DNA from: Bacteroidia bacterium | GTDB lineage: Bacteria; Bacteroidota; Bacteroidia; Bacteroidales; Prolixibacteraceae | Direction: 5' to 3' | NCBI GenBank assembly: GCA_025358395.1 | Contig: JANYJT010000117.1 | Coordinates: 1-16,159, forward strand | Length of the DNA: 16,159 nucleotides | Shown: positions 7,744 through 13,484 of the stretch, piece by piece | Layout of the letters: every line of letters starts with the position of its first letter | How positions within the stretch are numbered: position 1 is the stretch's first letter | Translations under genes and position numbers: made by a program | The notes under the pieces: generated by a model | What the model was told of the DNA's origin: nothing | The model's database searches: none | What the model saw: the letters and a program-made list of their open reading frames with translations, nothing else

Positions 7744-7802
7744 TGTTTTGAATATTAAATGAGAAATGATTTGAAACGAAATCAACGTTAATTTATAATA
7801 CT

Positions 7803-7846
7803 CAAAAATAAATGCTGAGGATCCCGGAAAAAAGGATCCTCAGCAT
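7803..7846 (-). terminator. Intrinsic terminator of the Nramp operon
   Basis: ATGCTGAGGATCC (7812-7824) and GGATCCTCAGCAT (7834-7846) form a perfect 13-bp stem with a 9-base loop. Reading the minus strand, the stem is followed by TTATTTTTGAG, a short T-rich tail. It lies 80 bases past the Nramp stop. The tail also contains TATTTTTG (7803-7810), a perfect match to the TAnnTTTG -7 box for the next minus-strand gene, though no -33 box accompanies it. Confidence 0.8.
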
Positions 7847-7926
7847 AAAGATGGATAGGTTCATCCAAAGGTCGTTTTCCTTCAGTGAAAAATGGCCGAA
7901 TTAAGTAATTTGAAGGTATTTACCGG

Positions 7927-9183
7927 TTAAAACATCTTTAGAAGAGGAGATAAAATCAACATGGCAGACAAGCCGACCAAAACCACTACGGTTCCCCAAC
8001 CCACGATGTTGTTAAACGGCTTGTTTACATATTCTCCCATGATTTTCTTGTTGTTCACCAACAAAATCATACAAACCAATACAACAGGCAGAAGTATGCC
8101 ATTGATCACCTGTGACCATAAGGATATGGCAATAAGAGGTGCACTGGGTATCATAATAATGGCCGCAGAGATAACCAGGATGGAGGTATAAAGAACATAA
8201 AATTCGGGGGCTTCATCCCATTTTTTGTCAATGCCTGCTTCGAATCCAAATGCCTCGCAAACATAAAAAGCCGTCGCCAGGGGTAGTATGGTTGCCGAGA
8301 AAATGGAGGCAACAAACAATCCAAAGGCAAAAACCTGCGATGCAAATTCTCCGGCAAGAGGTTTCAAAGCCAAGGCGGCATCCTTGGCTTCCTCGATCAC
8401 AATTCCATTTTCATGCAAGGTGGAGGCGCACGCCACCATGATGAAAAAGGCCACCACAACCGTTGCGATACACCCAACGATGATATCGACCATGGTGTAT
8501 TTGTAATTTTTCATTTTCAGACCTTTCTCGATCACCGATGACTGCATATAGAACTGCATCCAAGGTGCGATGGTTGTCCCTATAATTCCTATGACCATGG
8601 CCAGGCTGCTGGCATTGACATCAAATTCAGGATGTATAATGCTGTGCCCGATTTCAGCCCAGTGAGGTTTACCCATGATGGCCGAAATCACATAGGTAAG
8701 CAGAGAGACGCTGAATACCAGGAAGATGCGTTCCGCAGTTTTGTAAGTACCCTTGACTACCAGTATCCAAATTAAAAACCCGACCACAGGCACCGAAATA
8801 TACTTGCTTACATGAAAAACTTCCATACTCCCGGCAACGCCGGCGAACTCTGTCGTGGTATTGCCAATGTCGGCAACCAATAATCCGATGAATATGAAAA
8901 AAGTGACCTTTACACCGGCATTTTCTCTGATCAGGTCGGCAAGACCTTTCCCGGTAACGATACCCATCCGGGCATTCATTTCCTGAATAACGACCAACAC
9001 CAAAAAGGAAGGTATCAGGGTCCAAATCAGATTGTATCCATAAAGAGCTCCTGCAACCGAATAGGTGGTAATACCCCCTGCGTCATTGTCAACACTTCCT
9101 GTGATGATTCCAGGCCCCAGGATGGCCATAAAAATGGCAAGTCTTTGGAGCATGGTCTTTCTTCTTCGCTTGTCTTTGAACAT
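7927..9183 (-). CDS. Nramp-family divalent metal transporter with non-canonical metal site
   Basis: A 418-residue polytopic membrane protein of the SLC11/Nramp family, about 10-11 hydrophobic segments. The first helix carries GPGIITGSVDNDAGG (23-37) where classical Mn/Fe transporters have the DPGN motif. The sixth carries GTTIAPWMQFYMQSS (202-216) where they have a Met-Pro-His type motif, so the metal-coordinating Met is replaced by A206 and His by W208. Loss of that Met is reported for the Nramp-related magnesium transporters, so Mg2+ is a plausible substrate; this is inference. It starts 11 bases after the stop of the MgtE_N/CBS gene, with a purine-rich GGGGGA/AAGG stretch before the ATG, so the two form one operon. 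The 13-bp terminator at 7812-7846 closes it. Met11 is an alternative start. Confidence 0.88.
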   Translation of the reverse strand: MFKDKRRRKTMLQRLAIFMAILGPGIITGSVDNDAGGITTYSVAGALYGYNLIWTLIPSFLVLVVIQEMNARMGIVTGKGLADLIRENAGVKVTFFIFIGLLVADIGNTTTEFAGVAGSMEVFHVSKYISVPVVGFLIWILVVKGTYKTAERIFLVFSVSLLTYVISAIMGKPHWAEIGHSIIHPEFDVNASSLAMVIGIIGTTIAPWMQFYMQSSVIEKGLKMKNYKYTMVDIIVGCIATVVVAFFIMVACASTLHENGIVIEEAKDAALALKPLAGEFASQVFAFGLFVASIFSATILPLATAFYVCEAFGFEAGIDKKWDEAPEFYVLYTSILVISAAIIMIPSAPLIAISLWSQVINGILLPVVLVCMILLVNNKKIMGEYVNKPFNNIVGWGTVVVLVGLSAMLILSPLLKMF

Positions 9184-9194
9184 GCCTTATCCCC

Positions 9195-10472
9195 CTACTT
9201 TTTATTTGTTCTTCTCTTATTAACCAAATCTTCGATGACGTCGTGAATAACAACCATCCCTTCGAGTTGGTGATCATTGTTTACTACCGGGATGGTCAAT
9301 AGATTATATTTTGAGACCAGCTCTGCCACATCGTCCATTTTTTGCTCATCAAACAGGAAGATTGGATCATCGTTCATAAAGGATGAAATCTTTGTCTCCA
9401 GACTTGATACGGCCAGATCCCTGAAGGAGAAAGTGGCAATCAGTTCATTTTTGTCGTTGACCACGAATAACCCAAACAGCGATTCCGCCTCCGGCTGGTT
9501 CGTCCGAATGTCCTCAAAAATTGCTGCCACAGTGGTATCCTCCGGATAGGCAAGTATTTCGGTGGTCATGATACTTCCTACTTCATAATTTTCATATTCC
9601 AAAAGTTCACGTACTTCAGAGGAGGACTCTGCTTCCATCTCGTTTAGCAGTAATTCGGCCTTTTCGTCTTCGAGAGAGTCGAGGATATCAGCGGCCTCGT
9701 TTGCAGGCATTTTCTCAAGCACGTCCGCCATCTTTTCGACCGTCATGCCTTCGATAATTTTGAGCTGCGCTTTTGGTTCCATCTCTTCCAACACATCAGC
9801 TGCCATCTCTTCGTCAAGCGCGAGGAATACTGACTGACGTGAGCGATTGTCCAGATCTTCAATGATATCAGCAAGGTCTGAAGGGTGAAGCGTGTTGAGT
9901 TTGCTGTAGGTCGACGTCAGCTTGATACTCAGATTGGAATAGTCAATGGCCTCCATATCATCCCATGAAATGAATTTTGAAGGGACCTCCATTTTTACCA
10001 GAGAGAAGAGAAATTTAATAGGCTGGATGATGCCTATGCGGCGGAGCAACCCTTCGATGCCGACATCTACAGCAATGGCATAGGTAACATTGTTGATGGT
10101 AGCCAGTCTGACGTCGTTGACACGAACTACCTTGCGGCCGTTCAGATCGACGATCTGTTTGTCCATGACCAGGGCTGCAAGTGGTATGCTTTCCTCCTTT
10201 TTAATTTGGGGTAATTCTTCCAGCTTGTTGCATCGAACAAGCAACTTTCTTTTCTTTTTGGAAATATCAAAGAAGTCAAAAGAAAAATGTTTGATTTCTT
10301 TGCCTATCTTCAATGAAATACCTTGTACTACAGGTCTTTCAAGGGTATCCACATTCGTGGATAACTCAGCGCCGAGTAATAAATCCTTTACTGTTCCGAC
10401 AAAATTCTTTTGTGGATCAAATACTTTGGCACCTATAATCCGGCTTAAAAAAAATGGGACTGTTGAAGTCAT
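9195..10472 (-). CDS. PRC-barrel/MgtE_N/CBS protein without channel domain
   Basis: A 425-residue soluble protein, probably the cytosolic regulator or gate of the adjoining Nramp transporter. Residues about 8-85 and 105-180 look like two PRC-barrel-type beta domains (IIGAKVFDPQKNFVGTVKDLLLG; VDLNGRKVVRVNDVRLATI). Residues about 193-295 are an MgtE N-terminal helical superhelix (LHPSDLADIIEDL, EEMAADVLEEMEPKAQLKIIEGM, KMPANEAADILDSLE). Residues about 297-420 are a CBS pair (VGSIMTTEILAYPEDTTVAAIF; ISSFMNDDPIFLFDEQKMDDVAELVSKYNLLTIPVV). The transmembrane MgtE channel is absent and there is no hydrophobic helix. In MgtE, the N and CBS domains sense Mg2+, which suggests the pair handles Mg2+ or a similar ion. 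It is the first gene of the operon, with a strong AAAGGAGG five bases before ATG. Confidence 0.88.
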   Translation of the reverse strand: MTSTVPFFLSRIIGAKVFDPQKNFVGTVKDLLLGAELSTNVDTLERPVVQGISLKIGKEIKHFSFDFFDISKKKRKLLVRCNKLEELPQIKKEESIPLAALVMDKQIVDLNGRKVVRVNDVRLATINNVTYAIAVDVGIEGLLRRIGIIQPIKFLFSLVKMEVPSKFISWDDMEAIDYSNLSIKLTSTYSKLNTLHPSDLADIIEDLDNRSRQSVFLALDEEMAADVLEEMEPKAQLKIIEGMTVEKMADVLEKMPANEAADILDSLEDEKAELLLNEMEAESSSEVRELLEYENYEVGSIMTTEILAYPEDTTVAAIFEDIRTNQPEAESLFGLFVVNDKNELIATFSFRDLAVSSLETKISSFMNDDPIFLFDEQKMDDVAELVSKYNLLTIPVVNNDHQLEGMVVIHDVIEDLVNKRRTNKK

Positions 10473-10477
10473 ACAAG

Positions 10478-10511
10478 CCTCCTTTGCGTTTTTAAGATTT
10501 AGCGCAGGAGG
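10478..10511 (-). promoter_or_regulatory. Strong Shine-Dalgarno that can be masked by a leader hairpin
   Basis: On the minus strand AAAGGAGG (complement of 10478-10485) lies five bases before the ATG at 10472. It is near-perfect and rare in Bacteroidota. Just upstream, CCTCCTGCG (complement of 10503-10511) can pair with it: CCTCCT with AGGAGG, then GCG with CGC after a two-base bulge, 9 bp with a 14-base loop. A second option pairs CCTTTG (10517-10522) with CAAAGG (10481-10486). Either would hide the ribosome site, so translation may be switched by the leader. I do not recognise a known riboswitch class. Confidence 0.5.
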
Positions 10512-10607
10512 ATAGACAAAGGCCGATCGTCCCGACTACATCAGGATAAATAATTTGTTTCTACTCGAGCCTTCTTCCATATTACTGGTTTCTATTTTCA
10601 GCAGTCG

Positions 10608-10615
10608 CAAAAGTA
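10608..10615 (-). promoter_or_regulatory. Candidate -7 promoter element of the metal-transport operon
   Basis: The minus strand reads TACTTTTG here, an exact match to the Bacteroidota -7 consensus TAnnTTTG. A TTG at 10641-10643 is 25 bases upstream, somewhat farther than typical for the -33 box. Transcription from here would give a leader of about 130 bases containing the hairpin at 10478-10511. Confidence 0.4.
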
Positions 10616-10651
10616 CAACAATCATTTGAAAATCTGAACGCAATTTAAATA

Positions 10652-10693
10652 TTTTTGGATCCTCAAATTTTCAATACCTTGAGGGTCCAAAAA
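10652..10693. terminator. 15-bp hairpin just after the STAS gene
   Basis: TTTTTGGATCCTCAA (10652-10666) and TTGAGGGTCCAAAAA (10679-10693) are inverted copies with one mismatch (a G-U wobble in plus-strand RNA, an A-C mismatch in minus-strand RNA) and a 12-base loop. The stem starts 6 bases past the stop of the STAS gene at 10700, so it probably ends that minus-strand operon, although the T-tract beyond the stem is poor. It also insulates the metal operon promoter. Confidence 0.55.
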
Positions 10694-10699
10694 TGCATT

Positions 10700-11011
10700 C
10701 TAAGAGATATTTAGCAGCTCGTCAAGACCTGAAATCTTAAAAGTTTTTTTCACAAATGGCTGACAGTTGATCATCGAAAACATGCCGGGTCCTACCTGTT
10801 TTGCCTGGCTTACGCAAATGCGGATGAAAGAAGAGGCAATATAATCCACTTCCCTAAGGTCAAATACAATTTTATCATCCGACTTTATCGATTTCAAGCC
10901 GGCTTCAGACTGTAGAATTATACTTATATTTTCCATGGCAAGTGTATCCATCCGTCCGTTAAAAATGAAAGTGATAATATTTTCTTCAAGATTATAATTG
11001 AAAGTTAACAT
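10700..11011 (-). CDS. Stand-alone STAS domain protein (anti-sigma antagonist-like)
   Basis: A 103-residue single-domain STAS protein, the fold of SpoIIAA-type anti-anti-sigma factors that switch partners when phosphorylated on Ser. The segment KIVFDLREVDYIASSFIRICVSQAK (about 47-71) is the core motif. S60 aligns with the phosphorylated Ser of SpoIIAA, while the usual following Gly is Phe62. The C-terminal helix motif FKISGLDELLNI is typical. It begins 17 bases after the dehydrogenase remnant and is the last gene of the minus-strand cluster. No anti-sigma HATPase or SpoIIE-type phosphatase lies in the window, so its partner may be the STAS-kinase protein encoded at the head of the cluster or may have been lost in the deletion between AlbA_2 and the dehydrogenase. 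Confidence 0.85.
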   Translation of the reverse strand: MLTFNYNLEENIITFIFNGRMDTLAMENISIILQSEAGLKSIKSDDKIVFDLREVDYIASSFIRICVSQAKQVGPGMFSMINCQPFVKKTFKISGLDELLNIS

Positions 11012-11028
11012 TGCTCTATGGTTTTTGG

Positions 11029-12388
11029 TTAATGGTTTTTATAATAGTCATTTAATATTTGATCTGAGCTGAGTGATTCATCAAAGTATTTAGACTGATC
11101 GAATCCGAACCATAGTTCATTTGCTTTCCGTCGACTTACGCGCTGGATGTTGAGAAGATTTTTTGCGGTGATATTTTCAGTGGTAATATTTTTCCCACCT
11201 GTTCCGCACCCCAAAGTCAGGGAAGGGGCAAGATGGTTGTAAAAATATCCCACAGCACCCTGTGAAGTCGGCGTATTTACCAGGATGCGGCCTGCGTTCA
11301 GCAATTGAGAATATTCCATGATTCGTTGCTCATCATTGGCATATATGCAGGCGCTGTGGCCGATACCGCCAAGGTAATTCAGGTCAATGCAGCAATTCAC
11401 AGCAGCATGGTAATCTTTTGCACTATAAAAAGCCAGGATTGGTGCCGGTACTTCAACAGATAATGGATAATCTTTGCCAACACCCTCTAATTTTGCCATC
11501 AGTATTTTGGTCCCTTCGGGAACAGAAATGCCGGCTTTTTCAGCAATGACAGATACCGGTTGACCCACAACCGCCGCGCTCATACTATTTGTTTCTGCAA
11601 CAATGGCAAATTTCTCAAGTTTTTTAAGTTCTTCACTGTTAAGAAAATAGCATTTTTGTCTTTCGAATTCCTCCTTCACTTTTTGCTCAATGGTGTCGAC
11701 CATCACGATGGCTTGTTCGCTGGCACAAATGGTCCCGTTGTCGAATGTCTTGGAGGAAATTATGCTCCCTACTGCAAATGGAATGTCGGCACTTTCATCG
11801 ATGAAAACCGGAACATTCCCCGGACCAACACCAATGGCCGGATTCCCCGAACTATAGGCGGCCTTCACCAGGCCCGTCCCTCCGGTGGCCAAAATCAAGG
11901 CAATATTGGGATGTGCCATCATAATATTGCGTAAAATCCCGGCTGCCGGATTCAATCATCTCGATGCAATCTTCGGGTGCACCAGCACTTAGGGCCGCTT
12001 CATAACAAATACGAACTGTCTCAGCACATGATTTCGAGGCACTCCGGTGTGAGCTGAGGATGATGGGATTCCTTGATTTAAGACAGATGAGGATCTTAAA
12101 CATGGCTGTTGAAGTAGGGTTCGTCACAGGTATCACAGCAAGAATTGGCCCAAGGGGCTGTGCAATTTCAGTGATCCCGGTGCGCGGATCATACGAGATC
12201 ACACCCACCGTTTTTTCATTTTTAATACTCTCATAAACAAGCTGTGTACCCAACACATTCTTGATCACCTTATGTTCCCAAACGCCCATTCCGGTCTCCT
12301 CCTGTGCCATTTTGGCCAGTTTAATCCTGTTGTTGAAACACAGGCCTGTCGGAAGAACTACAATTAACCGCGCAAATTGTTTTTTCAT
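11029..12388 (-). pseudogene. Broken CoA-acylating aldehyde dehydrogenase (AdhE N-half/EutE-like)
   Basis: Two minus-strand frames together make most of an acetaldehyde dehydrogenase that converts acetyl-CoA to acetaldehyde with NADH. The upstream frame (from 12388) begins to resemble the family only at NNRIKLAKMAQEETGMGVWEHKVIKN, near 12335. It continues through PLGPILAVIPVTNPTSTAMFK to APEDCIEMIE, then loses frame near 11950. The correct sequence resumes in another frame (PAAGILRNIMMAHPNIALILATGG) and runs to 11029. The catalytic Cys survives in DNGTICASEQ (codon 11725-11727). Two lesions are visible. The first roughly 50-70 residues are missing because the gene abuts the truncated AlbA_2 gene. 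There is also a net one-base gain or two-base loss near 11946-11953. The product is almost certainly inactive as read. A base-calling error could explain the frameshift but not the lost N-terminus. Confidence 0.85.
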
Positions 12389-13454
12389 CTATCTTTTCAA
12401 TTCGAGTACGGATAAACGGACTAAAATCCCTGCCCAGGCAGATCCTGATAAGCGTCCACAGGTGAAGAAGAAATTTATCTTCATTGGCAAATTTGTCGGT
12501 TTCTATTCCTTCAACGGATCCATCATCGCGAATACCAATCAGCAGCGTTCCGCCTGATGAGTTGAGAAAAGCTGAAATAGTTTTCAAACAAGAGCGTTCA
12601 ATAGCTGGATTTGTTTTCCCGGCACGAATGTCCCAACGTAACGTCGACTTAAACTCTATAAAATCGCCCTCTCCTTTGGCTATCATTTCTGAAGCAGCTC
12701 TTTCGATATTTGGTTTTTGCATAAACACGGAAAGGAAGGATTGAACTCTGGCTACACCGGCCAACAAGTCAGACATGACCTCTCTTGGTCTAAACTTGAG
12801 TGAGATGAGACCCTTTGCATAATCGGCCGCACTAATTTCGCCAGAAACCAGCAGAATTGGAAGCACAATGCCTGAATGATGAATCTCGCTGAGTGCCTGA
12901 ACGGCAACTTGTTGAATTGCAGTTAATCTTTTGTAGTAAAGTGTTAAAAGTTCAGGAAAGGGATGCCTGTCGTTTTCTTCCATGCTTACTTCACTGATAA
13001 TTCTCTCTGCAAAGCTATTGACAACCTCAAGCAAAGCTGAAAGAACGACAATTGAAAAATTAAAAAGTGGCTCATCCGGACTGGTGGGCTGTAGCTTTGG
13101 TTTTTCTGTCGTTTTGATAAGAACAAAAGGATCCATAGAAAGGACGCTTTCCCATCGATTCCAAAAATGATCTGATCCACTCAGTTTAACATCCTTCCAG
13201 AAAGAAAACAGCACCAGCGGCGACAATTCATTTTGGGCTGAAAATTTGTAAAGCTGGATATCTGTTAGTAATAAAACGATCACCTCCTTGGATGAATATG
13301 AATAACGATTTCCGCCCGGCGTTTGAAGAGGTTTGATACCATTGAAAATGCCGAATCCATCATATTCGGGGCAGAAGTCCAGAGTTTCGGGATCCCCTTC
13401 ATATTTAAATGAATCAGCATATTGTTTGAAGGTATTCATTGACAATTTGTCCAT
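12321..13454 (-). CDS. AlbA_2 (Schlafen-type) protein with unknown N-terminal region, C-terminally truncated
   Basis: A 377-residue protein. The C-terminal third (about 260-373) is an AlbA_2/Schlafen AAA_4 domain: EGDFIEFKSTLRWD (262-275), LKTISAFLNSSGGTLLIGIRDDGSVEGIE (290-318) and CAVNCSSSDRPVF (361-373). Such domains are linked to nucleic-acid binding or cleavage and conflict systems. In relatives SDRPV(F/Y) is followed by about 40 more residues including an FYVR.GN.T-like strand; here it ends at once in QQQD-stop, which belongs to the dehydrogenase sequence read in another frame. So the 3' end was lost in a deletion. Residues 1-250 are not recognised: a possible beta-rich start (about 50-115) and then long amphipathic helices (130-250). 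It starts 30 bases after the STAS-kinase gene and is probably co-transcribed. Met6 is an alternative start. Confidence 0.75.
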   Translation of the reverse strand: MDKLSMNTFKQYADSFKYEGDPETLDFCPEYDGFGIFNGIKPLQTPGGNRYSYSSKEVIVLLLTDIQLYKFSAQNELSPLVLFSFWKDVKLSGSDHFWNRWESVLSMDPFVLIKTTEKPKLQPTSPDEPLFNFSIVVLSALLEVVNSFAERIISEVSMEENDRHPFPELLTLYYKRLTAIQQVAVQALSEIHHSGIVLPILLVSGEISAADYAKGLISLKFRPREVMSDLLAGVARVQSFLSVFMQKPNIERAASEMIAKGEGDFIEFKSTLRWDIRAGKTNPAIERSCLKTISAFLNSSGGTLLIGIRDDGSVEGIETDKFANEDKFLLHLWTLIRICLGRDFSPFIRTRIEKIDEKTICAVNCSSSDRPVFQQQD

Positions 13455-13484
13455 CTTATCAGGATTAGAAAGGGTGCTGGTTAA

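Noticed and set aside
7744..7785. Upstream ATG extending the lipoprotein by 14 residues
   Set aside because: It would place residues before a well-formed lipoprotein signal; the start at 7743 gives a normal lipobox distance.
7812..7846. GGATCC-centred inverted repeat as an insertion or attachment site
   Set aside because: Perfect stem, short loop and T-rich tail after a gene end fit a terminator; there is no recombinase or target duplication nearby.
10090..10515. 141-codon plus-strand frame antisense to the MgtE_N/CBS gene
   Set aside because: No family resemblance; it runs opposite a gene with clear domains and spans that gene's ribosome site and leader, so it is a shadow frame.
10473..10607. 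Known magnesium M-box or yybP-ykoY manganese riboswitch in the metal operon leader
   Set aside because: The leader is shorter than an M-box and I cannot find the conserved strings of either class; only the masking hairpin is supported.
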